DNA from: Myceligenerans crystallogenes
GTDB taxonomy: Bacteria; Actinomycetota; Actinomycetes; Actinomycetales; Cellulomonadaceae
Assembly: GCF_039529775.1 (NCBI RefSeq)
Contig: NZ_BAAANL010000002.1
Location: forward strand, 558,001 to 622,000
DNA: 64,000 bases
Reading direction: 5' to 3'
Under the pieces are notes generated by a model. It was not told where the DNA came from, ran no database searches, and saw only the letters and a program-made list of their open reading frames with translations. The position numbers were made by a program, and so were the translations under genes. This document shows, piece after piece, positions 1-8,423 of the stretch. Every line of letters begins with the position of its first letter. Within the stretch, counting starts at the first letter, position 1.

Positions 1-841
1 CGACGACCAGGAGCGGCACCACCTGGCTGCCGTTGCGCCCGTAGATGATGCTGACCACGTAGAACAGCTCGTTGTAGGCCAGCACGTACACGATCGAGGA
101 CCCCTTGAGCAGGCCGATCACCTCGTTGACGGCCGTGGGCACGACGGACCGCATCGCCTGCGGGAGCACGATCCGCGTCCACTGCCGCCGCCGCGGCAGC
201 CCCAGCGAGGCGGCCGCCTCGTGCTGGCCCTGGTCCACCGAGAGGATCCCGCCGCGCACGATCTCCGCGCTGTAGGCGGCCTGGGACAGGCCCAGCCCGA
301 GGATCGCGGCCCAGAACTTGTCGATCAGGCCGACGGTGTCGAACCACAGGAACTGCGGCCCGAACGGGATCCCGAGGCTCAGGGTCGGGTAGAGGTAGGC
401 GAGGTTGTACCAGAGCAGCAGCTGCAGCAGCACCGGCACCGACCGGAACACCCACGTGTACGCCCACGACACGGCCTGCAGCAGCGGCGAGGCCGACAGC
501 CGCATCAGGGCGAGCACGGTGCCGAGCGCGAAGCCGACCAGGGCGGACACCACGGTGAGCCGGACGGTGGTCAGCGCGCCCTCCACCACGGACGGCCAGG
601 TCAGGTAGGTGGCGACGACGTCCCACTGCCACCGGTCGTTGGTGACCAGGGACCAGACCACCCCCGCGAGCACCAGGCCGGCCACGGCCGAGGCGGCCCA
701 CCGGCCAGGCCGCAGGGCGGGCCGGACCCGCAGGCGGGCCAGCTCCGCCGCGGTGGAGGCCGGGCCGGCGTCCCGCTCGGCCAGGAGGACGGGCGGCACG
801 CGCAGCAGCCGCGACTCGTCCTGCGCGAACTCGGCGCTCAC
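1..841 (-). CDS. Amino-acid ABC transporter permease (HisM/GlnP type), 3' end outside window
   Basis: Inner-membrane subunit of a polar amino-acid importer. About 280 residues are visible. After a hydrophilic 50-residue N-terminus come hydrophobic segments and the EAA-type cytoplasmic loop that docks the ATPase (GQHEAAASLGLPRR, followed by QWTRIVLPQAMR). The GTG start at 841 overlaps the stop of the upstream acetyltransferase (GTGA), so translation is probably coupled. It is the last visible gene of sulfur operon I, and the binding protein and ATPase are presumably beyond the left edge. Context suggests a sulfur-containing amino acid or S-alkyl cysteine as substrate; that is inference, since permease sequence does not reveal specificity. 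Confidence 0.85.
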   Translation of the reverse strand, partial: MSAEFAQDESRLLRVPPVLLAERDAGPASTAAELARLRVRPALRPGRWAASAVAGLVLAGVVWSLVTNDRWQWDVVATYLTWPSVVEGALTTVRLTVVSALVGFALGTVLALMRLSASPLLQAVSWAYTWVFRSVPVLLQLLLWYNLAYLYPTLSLGIPFGPQFLWFDTVGLIDKFWAAILGLGLSQAAYSAEIVRGGILSVDQGQHEAAASLGLPRRRQWTRIVLPQAMRSVVPTAVNEVIGLLKGSSIVYVLAYNELFYVVSIIYGRNGSQVVPLLVV

Positions 842-1470
842 GGCACCAGCCACTTCTCGAACGGCAGCGACACGGTCGGCTCCCCGGACCCGCCCGCGCG
901 CCGCGGCGCGTCGTACAGCGGCGTGTACCCGGTGGCCAGGTACAACCCCTCGGCCTCCGGCTGCAGCGGACCCGTCGTGAGGTAGAGGCGCGCGTACCCG
1001 AGGGCCACGGCACGCCGCTCGAGCTCCGCCACGACGCGCCGGGCCAGGCCCTTGCGGCGGTGCGCGGAGCTCGTCCAGATCCGCTTGAGCTCCGCGGTGG
1101 GCACGACGGGCGCGCCGCCGGCGTCCCGGGCGTCGGGGCGGGCGAGCCGCGCCGGGTCGCCGAGCTCGGGCTCGGTGCGGCGCCGGAAGGCACCACCCGC
1201 CACCGGCTCGCCGTCGTCGAGCAGGAGCAGCAGCTCGCCGTCCGGCGGACGGAACTCGCGGGCCGGGTAGCGCTCCATCTCCTCGCGCACGTCCTCCTCG
1301 GTGAACCGGTGGTACCGGGAGCGGTACTCCTGGGCCAGCTCGTCCAGCATCGGGCGGACCAGCGGGTCGTCCATCGGCACCGACCTGACCTCCACCCGGC
1401 CCGCCGGCCCGCGGCGTGCCACGAGGTCGCCCCGGGCCAGGGCGTGCCCGACGCCGGCCGGCGCGGTCAC
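838..1470 (-). CDS. GNAT family N-acetyltransferase
   Basis: A 210-residue acetyltransferase expected to use acetyl-CoA. The acetyl-CoA loop is visible as SAHRRKGLARRVVAEL, preceded by the strand AELKRIWTS and followed by the conserved LYLATGYTPLYD segment near the C-terminus. The GTG start at 1470 overlaps the stop of the DUF1684 gene (GTGA), and its own stop overlaps the permease start, so it lies inside a tightly coupled operon. Placement beside a flavin monooxygenase and an amino-acid importer recalls the Bacillus ytm and yxe operons, in which an acetyltransferase N-acetylates S-modified cysteines before cleavage. The substrate here is inferred only. Confidence 0.85.
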   Translation of the reverse strand: MTAPAGVGHALARGDLVARRGPAGRVEVRSVPMDDPLVRPMLDELAQEYRSRYHRFTEEDVREEMERYPAREFRPPDGELLLLLDDGEPVAGGAFRRRTEPELGDPARLARPDARDAGGAPVVPTAELKRIWTSSAHRRKGLARRVVAELERRAVALGYARLYLTTGPLQPEAEGLYLATGYTPLYDAPRRAGGSGEPTVSLPFEKWLVP

Positions 1471-2363
1471 CGCAGGACCTTCCGTGGCGCCTTCTCGCCC
1501 GCGGCCACCTCGTACGGCAGGTGGTTGCCGGCCGGCGGCGCCGGGCACGTGCCGAAGTCGGTGAACGCGTACGGCAGGTTGACCGTGCGGTTCAGGTCCA
1601 GGCGCACGACGCCCGAGGTGCCCGGCACCACGCCGGAGACGACCGGCCAGAGCCCGCGCCACGGCGCGTGGTCCGCGCCCTCGTCGCCGAACAGCAGCAC
1701 CGGGGCGGCGTACGTGCCGGTGAGCGTCAGGCGCGTGGCGCGCCCGGCCACGACCACCTCCACCTCGCCGACGGCCTCGAGGTGGTGCACCAGCCGCGGC
1801 TGCGCCGCGCCCACGACCACGGGTTCGGGCTCGCCGTACCAGATCACGGGGGTGTCCAGCACCCAGGCCGGGTCGTACGGGTGCAGCGGCACGCCCTCGA
1901 ATCCCGCCAGGCCGGGGGCGCGGGGGTCGCGGGTCCGGATCGCGTACCGGCCCGTGCGCAGCGCGACCTCGACGGCCACCCGGTGGTCGTCGTCGTCCGG
2001 CCGGCCCGCGGGCAGGAACGTGCCCAGGATCGTGCTGCCGCCCTCCGCCACCTGGACGGCGGCGCGCCCGTCCACGACGTCGGCGCCGGTGAAGGCGCCC
2101 GGTGCGGCGTCGTCCGCCGCGGCGTGGGGCCACGTGCGCAGGGCGCCGCCGTCGACCCACCACTGCCCCGGGAGGCCGGGCAGGCGGGCCGGCGCGGAGC
2201 CGGGCCAGTGCAGCGAGCTGAGGGTGAGCCAGCCCTGCGGGGACCGCAGGTCCGCGGTGCGGGCGGCGTGCCAGGCGGCGTGGGCGGCGGCGGGATCGTG
2301 GGCCGCGCGGGACGCGGGGGCCGCGGGGGCCGCGGGGGCCGGACGGTCGGTCGTGTGGGTCAT
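1467..2363 (-). CDS. DUF1684 domain-containing protein
   Basis: A 298-residue soluble protein matching the DUF1684 family, whose biochemical activity I cannot name. Recognisable family features are the N-terminal WLTLSSLHW segment, the central FEGVPLHPYDPAW block, and the C-terminal sequence LNRTVNLPYAFTDFGTCPAP, ending in an NHLPYEVAAGEK stretch. The first 30 residues are Ala/Pro-rich and probably disordered. The start is ATG at 2363 behind a GGAGG-like site; 47 bases separate it from the flavin reductase. Its position among monooxygenase, reductase and acetyltransferase genes makes a role in organosulfur use likely but unproven. Confidence 0.85.
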   Translation of the reverse strand: MTHTTDRPAPAAPAAPASRAAHDPAAAHAAWHAARTADLRSPQGWLTLSSLHWPGSAPARLPGLPGQWWVDGGALRTWPHAAADDAAPGAFTGADVVDGRAAVQVAEGGSTILGTFLPAGRPDDDDHRVAVEVALRTGRYAIRTRDPRAPGLAGFEGVPLHPYDPAWVLDTPVIWYGEPEPVVVGAAQPRLVHHLEAVGEVEVVVAGRATRLTLTGTYAAPVLLFGDEGADHAPWRGLWPVVSGVVPGTSGVVRLDLNRTVNLPYAFTDFGTCPAPPAGNHLPYEVAAGEKAPRKVLR

Positions 2364-2410
2364 GGGGTTCCTCCGGAAGCGATGGTGGCGGCAGGTGCGA
2401 CGGCGCCGGC

Positions 2411-2974
2411 TCACGTGCCGTTCGTGAGCCGGTGGTAGGTGCGGTCCCGGTACACGAGGGGTTCGCGCCCCTCGTGCACGACGGCGTCGCGGGCGAGCAG
2501 CGACACGAGGTAGCTCCGGCCCACGGCGGTGCGCTGAAGCACCTCGCCGCGCACCCACGCGACGGCGTCGTCGACGACCGGCTCGCCGGTCGGCAGCGCC
2601 GACCAGCCGCCGGCCGCGAACCGGTCGATCCCGCTCGTGGCGAACCGCGAGGAGATCTCGGCCTGGTCCGCGGCGAGGAAGCTGACCGCGACCGTCCGCG
2701 CCGTGCGCAGCGCGGGCCACGACGACGACGTCGACGCGAGCGAGAAGGCCAGCAGCGGAGGCTCGGCCGAGACCGAGATCACCGACGTGGCGGTGAACCC
2801 GACCAGCCGGTCGCCCCCGTCCAGCGCGATGACGGCGACCCCGGCGGGGTGCCCGCGGAAGACGCCCTTGAAGGCGTCGGGCGCCAGGGGCTCCGCCGGG
2901 CGGCCGGCCGGGCGCGCCGCCCGGGGGACGGCGGGGTGCGCGGCGTGGCGCGCGAGCGCCGTCTCCGCGGTCAC
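2411..2974 (-). CDS. Flavin reductase family protein
   Basis: A 187-residue split-barrel FMN-binding reductase of the type that supplies reduced flavin to two-component monooxygenases. After a Pro/Ala-rich lead come the family motifs FKGVFRGHPAGVAVIAL, GFTATSVISVSAEPPLLAFS and FLAADQAEISSRFA. The GTG start at 2974 overlaps the stop of the FMN reductase gene (GTGA). Together with its neighbour it gives operon I two unrelated flavin reductases, whereas operons II and III carry monooxygenases but no reductase. It may therefore serve all three operons; that sharing is inferred. Confidence 0.88.
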   Translation of the reverse strand: MTAETALARHAAHPAVPRAARPAGRPAEPLAPDAFKGVFRGHPAGVAVIALDGGDRLVGFTATSVISVSAEPPLLAFSLASTSSSWPALRTARTVAVSFLAADQAEISSRFATSGIDRFAAGGWSALPTGEPVVDDAVAWVRGEVLQRTAVGRSYLVSLLARDAVVHEGREPLVYRDRTYHRLTNGT

Positions 2975-3558
2975 GGGAGCACCCCCTCGACCGCCCGGAC
3001 GCCGGGCAGCGCCGCCCGCAGGGCGTCGTCCCAGCGTCCGAACCACACCTGCAGCACCTCGTCGAGGCGCGAGATCTCGGCCTCCGTCACCACGAGCGCC
3101 CGGGCCGGGACGGTGGCCCCGAGCTCGGCGAGCAGCGGCCTCAGGTGGACCTCGCCGACCAGGGCGTGCGCCGGCGTGCCGGTCACGACGACCGGCACCG
3201 CGACCACGTCCGCGAGCCCCTCGGGCCCGTAGCCGTCGAGGAACGTCTTGAGCAGCCCCGTGTAGGAGGCCTTGTAGACCGGCGTCGCGACCACGGCGAC
3301 CCGGGCGTTCGCGACGACGCGCCGCGCCGCGGCGACGTCCGGTTCCGCGGGCTGGTGGACCCGCGCGGCGAGGTCGGCCAGCTCCACGGTCAGGGGCTCG
3401 TGCCGGCCGGGAAGGACCTCCGCGAGCCGGTCGGCGACGCGCTCGGCGACCCAGCGGGTCCGGGAACCCTGGCGCGGGTTGCCGACGAGGGTGACCACGT
3501 CGGTGTTCGGCGAGTGGTCCGGCCAGGGGGCGGCCGGGCGGGTGCTCGAGTCGTTCAT
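2971..3558 (-). CDS. NADPH-dependent FMN reductase (SsuE/MsuE-like flavodoxin fold)
   Basis: A 195-residue flavodoxin-fold reductase. The phosphate-binding start VVTLVGNPRQGSRTRWVAE, the VVATPVYKASYTGLLKTF segment and the GYGPEGLADVVAVPV block are typical of SsuE-like enzymes that reduce FMN with NAD(P)H for alkanesulfonate monooxygenases. The ATG at 3558 overlaps the stop of the upstream LLM monooxygenase (ATGA), so the monooxygenase and reductase are translationally coupled as a two-component pair. The SsuE assignment is by family resemblance; exact substrate preference is not visible. Confidence 0.88.
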   Translation of the reverse strand: MNDSSTRPAAPWPDHSPNTDVVTLVGNPRQGSRTRWVAERVADRLAEVLPGRHEPLTVELADLAARVHQPAEPDVAAARRVVANARVAVVATPVYKASYTGLLKTFLDGYGPEGLADVVAVPVVVTGTPAHALVGEVHLRPLLAELGATVPARALVVTEAEISRLDEVLQVWFGRWDDALRAALPGVRAVEGVLP

Positions 3559-4694
3559 CAGGCGGTCTCCAGTTCTCGGACGACGACGGGGCGGGGCTGG
3601 GCGGGTGCGGCGCCGGCGGTGCGGCGGGAACGACGGCGGGCCGGGGCGGGCTGCGCCGCCGCCTGCGGTGCCCGCGTCGTCGCGGGCCGGGCCGCGGCGG
3701 GCCGCACGCCGGCGGCCCGGCCCGCGGCGCCCGGCACGGTCTGCTCCGGTACCCCGAGCGTCGCCCGGAGCGACGTGCCCGGGTACTCGCTCCGGAACAG
3801 CCCGGCGCGCCGCAGCATCGGGACGAGCCGGTGCGTGATCACCGGCACGTCGGCGTCGAGGTGCGCGGGCAGCAGGTGGAACCCGTCGACGGCGTCCTCC
3901 ACCGCGGCCTGGGCGATGATCGCGGCGAAGCCGCGCGCCGTGCCGATGTGGGTGAGCGTGTCGGCCGCCTCGGCCGTGACGCCGGCGAGCTCGGCGCGCA
4001 GCTGCGCGCCCGTCTCGTCGGCGGCGAGCACCACACGGGCCTCCAGCAGGACCCGGATGGAGTCGGGGTCCCGGCCCGCGCCGGCGGCGACGGCCCGCAG
4101 GGCCCGCCGCATGGCGGCGGCCTGGCCGAGGTCGGTGGCGCGCAGCCGCACGACGTCGGCCCGGTGCGCGACCTCCACCAGGTCCATGTACGTGGCGGCG
4201 CGGACCACGACGAGCGGCGTGCGCGGCCCGGGCAACCCGGCGCGCACCCCGTTCACGGCGGGCAGGATCCGGGCGGCCTCGCCCGCCCGCGGCTCCAGCT
4301 GCCAGGCGGCGCGGCCCCCGGTGGCGCGGTCGAGGCTCGCCAGGGCGGTGATCACGTGCTCGCGCGGGACGCGGCTCGGGTCGAGCGAGGCGACCAGGCC
4401 GATACGCGACGTCGTGCGGGCGAGCCGCGAGACGCCCACCGCGGAGTCGAGGTGCCCCCGCAGCTCGCGGCCGGTGGGCTTGAGGGCGAAGGCGTCGTCG
4501 AACGTCACGAGGTCGAGCAGGGCGCGCTCGGCGTCGGCGACGAGGTCGGCCGTGCGGCCGGCGTCGAACTGCCGGGCGACGCGCGGGCCGCCGGTCCACG
4601 ACGCCGGGACGGCGCCGGCGCCGGACAGGTCGAGGCCGAGGTGCAGCTGCCGGAACGTGGGCGGGTGTGCGAGGGCAGGAGGCATGAGGGTCAT
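3558..4694 (-). CDS. LLM class flavin-dependent oxidoreductase (sulfur operon I)
   Basis: A 378-residue luciferase-like TIM-barrel monooxygenase using FMNH2 from the two downstream reductases. The N-terminal LHLGLDLSGAG strand and the C-terminal LRRAGLFRSEYPGTSLRATLG signature place it near the NtaA/SnaA/DmoA group, but it is shorter than the usual 430-460 residues. It ends in an unusual tail of about 60 Ala/Pro/Arg-rich residues of low complexity. The ATG at 4694 is taken as start; an in-frame ATG lies at 4685 and the open frame continues upstream. It is the first enzyme of operon I, about 300 bases from the promoter, leaving a long leader. The target is probably an S-alkyl or sulfonated compound (inferred). 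Confidence 0.85.
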   Translation of the reverse strand: MTLMPPALAHPPTFRQLHLGLDLSGAGAVPASWTGGPRVARQFDAGRTADLVADAERALLDLVTFDDAFALKPTGRELRGHLDSAVGVSRLARTTSRIGLVASLDPSRVPREHVITALASLDRATGGRAAWQLEPRAGEAARILPAVNGVRAGLPGPRTPLVVVRAATYMDLVEVAHRADVVRLRATDLGQAAAMRRALRAVAAGAGRDPDSIRVLLEARVVLAADETGAQLRAELAGVTAEAADTLTHIGTARGFAAIIAQAAVEDAVDGFHLLPAHLDADVPVITHRLVPMLRRAGLFRSEYPGTSLRATLGVPEQTVPGAAGRAAGVRPAAARPATTRAPQAAAQPAPARRRSRRTAGAAPAQPRPVVVRELETA

Positions 4695-4836
4695 CCGTTC
4701 TTGGCGGTGGGCGCAGAGGTGCCGTGGTGGGCAGGGGTCGTGCCGCACGGACTGCGGCGGCCGCACGACGCGGGATGCGCGGGCGTGCGGTGGAGGCGGC
4801 AGCCCCGGGTGGGGCGGGCGGGCCTCGGTCAGGCGG

Positions 4837-4953
4837 TCAGCGGGTGCGGCGACGACGCCGCGCGGGCATGACCGCCGGACGACACCTGAACGGACGACGG
4901 CACATGGCGCGGGCAGAGACGTGCGCGGTACCCGGCTTCGTCACTCGTTCCAT
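4837..4953 (-). CDS. Putative cysteine/arginine leader peptide upstream of sulfur operon I
   Basis: A 38-codon open frame in the 300-base leader of operon I, with a GGAG site 8-11 bases before ATG 4953. The peptide contains AHVSARAMCRRPFRC and ends in an arginine run. Actinobacterial leader peptides that control sulfur genes typically carry an H-V-x-x-x-R-x-x-C-R core; the match is loose but the position is right. GC-rich inverted segments follow before the monooxygenase start. It may sense Cys-tRNA supply by attenuation. No homology search was possible and short frames are common in GC-rich DNA. Confidence 0.4.
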   Translation of the reverse strand: MERVTKPGTAHVSARAMCRRPFRCRPAVMPARRRRRTR

Positions 4954-4989
4954 GTCCGGCTCTCCGTCCGACGTTGCAACAGATACATT

Positions 4990-5056
4990 ATTCCGATCGG
5001 TTTGATCGGATACTTTGATGTCTCGAAACCTACGGAGTCCCGTGAGGGCCTGTCAA
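4990..5056 (-). promoter_or_regulatory. Sulfur operon I promoter with palindromic operator (site 1)
   Basis: Reading the minus strand: -35 TTGACA (5051-5056), an 18-base spacer, -10 TAGGTT (5027-5032), then CATCA and a palindrome whose plus-strand arms are ATTCCGATC (4990-4998) and GATCGGATA (5004-5012), 8 of 9 symmetric. The same arrangement recurs at 10390 and 18684. An operator just downstream of -10 suggests a repressor. An upstream box GTCTCGCATCCCGGACGG (5071-5088, plus-strand reading) is identical at site 3. Confidence 0.65.
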
Positions 5057-5099
5057 CGATTGTCCGGAACGTCTCGCATCCCGGACGGGACCGGGCTCG

Positions 5100-6182
5100 T
5101 CACCCGGACGCGCCGCGCAGGAGCGGCACCAGCTGCTGCCCCTGCCGCTCGATCTCGGGGAGGTACGGCGTGTCCGAGAGCACGAAGTGGGTCACGCCCA
5201 GCGCCTCGTATTTCCGTAGCGCTGCGGCCACCTCCTGCGCCGTCCCGACCAGCCACGTCGTGCCCGCTCCCCCGCCGCCGGCGCGGCCGGGGGCCGTGTA
5301 CAGGATGTCGTCGAGGACGTCGCCGCGCGCCGCCAGGTCCAGCAGGCGGCGCTGCCCGACGGCGCCGCGGGAGCCCCAGCGGCGGTCCCCCGGCTGCTCG
5401 TGGCCGCGCGCCCGGGCGAGCCGGGCGACCTTCGCCTCCGCGTCCGCCCACGCCTGCTCGGTCGTGTCGCGCACGAGCGTGGTGATCCGCAGGCCGAACT
5501 CCAGCGGCGCGTGCTCCCGGCCCAGCGTGGCCTCCAGGCCGCGCAGCCGGTCGAGCCGCTCGGCGATCCCGTCCAGCGGCTCGCCCCAGAAGAGCTGCAC
5601 GTCGGCCTCGGCTGCGGCGACCCGCTCCGCGGCCGCGGACGCGCCCCCGAAGTACAGCCGCGGGTGCGGCCGTCCCGCGCGGGCGACGGGCCGCAGGTCG
5701 AGGGTCGAACCGGTGACCCGGAAGTGCTCGCCGTCGTACGTCACGGACTCCTGCGTCCACAGGCGCCGGACGATCTGCAGGAACTCGCGCGTGCGCGCGT
5801 AGCGCGCCGCCTGGTCGCCCTCGGCGTCCCCGTAGGCGGCCAGGTCGTCCTGGCCGGAGACGACGTTGATCCGCACGCGGCCGCCGGTGAGGTGGTCGAG
5901 CGTGGCCGACGCCGACGCCAGGTGCGCGGGCGCCCAGTAGCCCGGCCGGACCGCGACGAGCGGCTCGAACGTCGTCGTGCGCGCGGCGAGCGCCGTGGCC
6001 ACGGTGAACGTGTCGGGCCGGCCCCAGCTCGTGCCGAGCAGCGCGCCGTCCCAGCCGTGCTTCTCCAGCGCCTGGGCGTGCCGGGTCAGCGTGTCCAGGC
6101 TGTTGTGACCCTCGGCGGCGTCGTCCCCGCGATGGCCCGGGTGGGTCTGGTTGGGGATGTACCAGAGGAGGTCGCCGGCCAT
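5100..6182 (-). CDS. Alkanesulfonate monooxygenase-like LLM oxidoreductase (SsuD type)
   Basis: A 360-residue FMNH2-dependent monooxygenase expected to cleave the C-S bond of alkanesulfonates to release sulfite. SsuD hallmarks are visible: LLWYIPNQ at the N-terminus, FEPLVAVRPGYWAPAHLAS, ATLDHLTGGRVRINVVSG, PRLYFGGASAAAERVAAA, WGEPLDGIAERL and the C-terminal YEALGVTHFVLSDTPYLPE. It starts at ATG 6182, one base after the stop of the previous LLM gene, and is the last gene of operon II. The only visible oxidoreductases that could reduce its flavin are encoded in operon I. Confidence 0.88.
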   Translation of the reverse strand: MAGDLLWYIPNQTHPGHRGDDAAEGHNSLDTLTRHAQALEKHGWDGALLGTSWGRPDTFTVATALAARTTTFEPLVAVRPGYWAPAHLASASATLDHLTGGRVRINVVSGQDDLAAYGDAEGDQAARYARTREFLQIVRRLWTQESVTYDGEHFRVTGSTLDLRPVARAGRPHPRLYFGGASAAAERVAAAEADVQLFWGEPLDGIAERLDRLRGLEATLGREHAPLEFGLRITTLVRDTTEQAWADAEAKVARLARARGHEQPGDRRWGSRGAVGQRRLLDLAARGDVLDDILYTAPGRAGGGGAGTTWLVGTAQEVAAALRKYEALGVTHFVLSDTPYLPEIERQGQQLVPLLRGASG

Positions 6183-6183
6183 G

Positions 6184-7560
6184 TCAGATCCCCGCCGTCG
6201 CGGCCGGCGCCGTCGCGTACCGGCTGGCCGGGCGGGCCAGGCCGTAGTGCTCGCGGAGGGTGGTGCCCTCGTACTCGGAGCGGAACAGGCCGCGGTCGCG
6301 CAGGATCGGCAGCACGTGGTCGATGAACTGCTCCAGGCCCGACGGCAGCACGGGGGCCATGACGTTGAAGCCGTCCGCGGCGCCGTCGTCGTACCACTCC
6401 TGGAGCGCGTCCGCGATCTGCTCGGGCGTGCCGGCGAGCGTGCGGTGGCCGCGGCCGCCGCCGAGGCGGCCGATGAGCTGCCGCACGGTGAGGCGCTCGC
6501 GCCGGGCGAGCCGGACGATGAGCGTGTACCGGCTCTTGGCGCCCTCGATCTCGTCCTCGGACGGCAGGTCCGCGGGCAGCTCGCGGTCCAGCGGCAGGTC
6601 CGCGGGATCCACGCGCAGCAGGCGGGCGAGGTGGCCGCGGGCGTACTCGGGCTGGATGAGCTCGTCGAGCTCGCGCTCCCTGGCCTGCGCCTCCGCCTCG
6701 GTCGCGCCGATCACGGGCACGATGCCGGGCAGGATCCGCACGTGCTCCGGGTCGCGGCCCGCGGCCAGGGTGCGCGACTTGAGGTCCCGGTAGAACTCCT
6801 GCGCGTCGCCGAGGGTCTGGTGCGCGGTGAACACGGCCTCGGCGTAGCGGGCGGCGAGGTCCTTGCCGTCCTGGGACGACCCGGCCTGCACGATCAGCGG
6901 CCGCCCCTGCGGGGAACGCGGCACGTTGAGCGCCCCGGCGACCGAGAAGTGGGTGCCGGCGTGCTCCGGGTGGTGGATCCGGGCGGCGTCGGCCCAGACG
7001 CCGGACTCCTTGTCGGCGACGATCGCGTCGTCCTCCCACGAGTCCCACAGCTTGTAGGCGACCTCCAGGAACTCCGCGGCGCGCTCGTAGCGCACGGCGT
7101 GCGCGGGCTGGTCGTCGAGGCCGAAGTTCCGGGCGATGTCGGGGCCCGCCGTCGTCACGACGTTCCATCCGGCCCGCCCGGCCGACACGTGGTCGATCGA
7201 GGCGAACCGCCGGGCCAGGTTGTACGGCGCGTTGTAGGTGGTCGACGCCGTGGCGATGAGGCCGATCCGCTCGGTGACGACCGCGAGCGCCGTCAGCACG
7301 ACGATCGGGTCGAGGACGCCGGCGGGGCGCCGTCCGACCTCGCCCTGCAGGCCCGGGCCGTCGGCGAAGAAGACGGAGTCGAGCTTGCCGGCCTCGGCGA
7401 TCCGGGCGAGGCGCTGCAGGTGGGCGATGTGGTGACCGGTCGCGTCGGGGGCGCTCTCGGGCAGGCGCCAGGACGCCTCGTGGTGGCCGCTGCTCATGAG
7501 AAAGGCGTTGAGGTGGAGCCGGCCGGGGCGGTGGTCGCCGCGGGTGGTGGGCGTGGTCAT
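6184..7560 (-). CDS. NtaA/DmoA family FMN-dependent monooxygenase
   Basis: A 458-residue LLM monooxygenase with the long form typical of nitrilotriacetate, dimethylsulfide and dibenzothiophene-sulfone monooxygenases. Key blocks are LHLNAFLMSSGHHEASWR, LARIAEAGKLDSVFFADGP, ASIDHVSAGRAGWNVVTT, RYERAAEFLEVAYKLWDSW, RPLIVQAGSSQDGKDLAAR and the C-terminal LRDRGLFRSEYEGTTLREHY. The ATG at 7560 overlaps the stop of the ATPase gene (ATGA). Located in an aliphatic sulfonate-type transport operon, it probably oxidises a sulfone, sulfonate or thioether; the actual substrate cannot be read from sequence. Confidence 0.9.
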   Translation of the reverse strand: MTTPTTRGDHRPGRLHLNAFLMSSGHHEASWRLPESAPDATGHHIAHLQRLARIAEAGKLDSVFFADGPGLQGEVGRRPAGVLDPIVVLTALAVVTERIGLIATASTTYNAPYNLARRFASIDHVSAGRAGWNVVTTAGPDIARNFGLDDQPAHAVRYERAAEFLEVAYKLWDSWEDDAIVADKESGVWADAARIHHPEHAGTHFSVAGALNVPRSPQGRPLIVQAGSSQDGKDLAARYAEAVFTAHQTLGDAQEFYRDLKSRTLAAGRDPEHVRILPGIVPVIGATEAEAQARERELDELIQPEYARGHLARLLRVDPADLPLDRELPADLPSEDEIEGAKSRYTLIVRLARRERLTVRQLIGRLGGGRGHRTLAGTPEQIADALQEWYDDGAADGFNVMAPVLPSGLEQFIDHVLPILRDRGLFRSEYEGTTLREHYGLARPASRYATAPAATAGI

Positions 7561-8423
7561 GCTCGGTCCTTCCGTCGGTCCGTCGGTGCGAGCCCCAGGG
7601 CGCCGAGGAGCTCGGCGCGCAGGGTCGCGTGGGGGGTGGTGCCGGTGCGGCGCTCGAGCGCGATGCGCCCGGCGTCGAGGACGACGACGCGGTCGGCGAG
7701 CACGATCGCCTCGTCCACGTCGTGGGTGACCATGAGCACGGTCGGGCGGTGCCGCCGCAGCAGGTCGCGCAGCAGGTCGTGCATGCGCGCCCGGGTGAGG
7801 GCGTCGAGCGCGCCGAACGGCTCGTCGGCGAGCAGCAGCTCGGGGCTGCGGGCCAGCGACCGCGCGAGCGAGGCCCGCTGCTGCTCGCCGCCGGACAGCT
7901 CGTGCGGCCAGGCGCGTTCCCGGCCGGCGAGGCCGACCTCCGCGAGCGCCGCCTTCCCGGCGGCGCGCGCCTCGGCCGGGGCCGCCTCGTGCCCCAGCAC
8001 GACGTTGTCGAGCACGCGGGCCCAGGGCAGCAGCCGCGAGTCCTGGAACACGACGGACACGTTGGCCGGGACGCGGATCTCGCCGGAGCCGGTGACGTCG
8101 TGGTCGAGCCCGGCCAGCGCGCGCAGGAGCGTGCTCTTGCCGGAGCCGGAGCGGCCGAGGATGGCGACGAACTCGCCGTCGGCGATCTCCAGGCCGAGGC
8201 CGTCGAGGACGCCCTTCGGCATGCCGTAGGTGCGGTACAGGTCGCGGACGACGACGGCGGGCGGGGTCCCGTCGCCGGGCACCGCGGGGTGCGCGGCGGG
8301 GTGCGCGCCAGGCGCGGGCGAGCCGGCGTCGTCGGGCACGGCCCCCGGCACGACGCCGTGCGGCGCGGTCCCGTCCTGCCGCGTGACGTCGTCCGCGATC
8401 AGCCTTCCAGTGTGCGTCGCCAT
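7557..8423 (-). CDS. ABC transporter ATP-binding protein (SsuB/TauB type)
   Basis: A 288-residue ATPase energising the adjacent permease. Walker A (LGRSGSGKSTLLRALAGL), the Q-loop (VVFQDSRLLPWARVLDNV), signature LSGGEQQR, Walker B (LLLADEPFGALD) and the H-loop MVTHDVDEAIVLADRVVVL are all intact, and the sequence type is that of nitrate/sulfonate/taurine importers. The first 55 residues are an Ala/Pro/Gly-rich extension. ATG 8423 lies 25 bases inside the 3' end of the permease gene, and the stop overlaps the following LLM start, so operon II is coupled throughout. Confidence 0.92.
   Translation of the reverse strand: MATHTGRLIADDVTRQDGTAPHGVVPGAVPDDAGSPAPGAHPAAHPAVPGDGTPPAVVVRDLYRTYGMPKGVLDGLGLEIADGEFVAILGRSGSGKSTLLRALAGLDHDVTGSGEIRVPANVSVVFQDSRLLPWARVLDNVVLGHEAAPAEARAAGKAALAEVGLAGRERAWPHELSGGEQQRASLARSLARSPELLLADEPFGALDALTRARMHDLLRDLLRRHRPTVLMVTHDVDEAIVLADRVVVLDAGRIALERRTGTTPHATLRAELLGALGLAPTDRRKDRA

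Noticed and set aside
4724..5005. Plus-strand 93-codon frame in the operon I leader
   Set aside because: Arg/Gly-rich, overlaps promoter and leader peptide, no recognisable motif.
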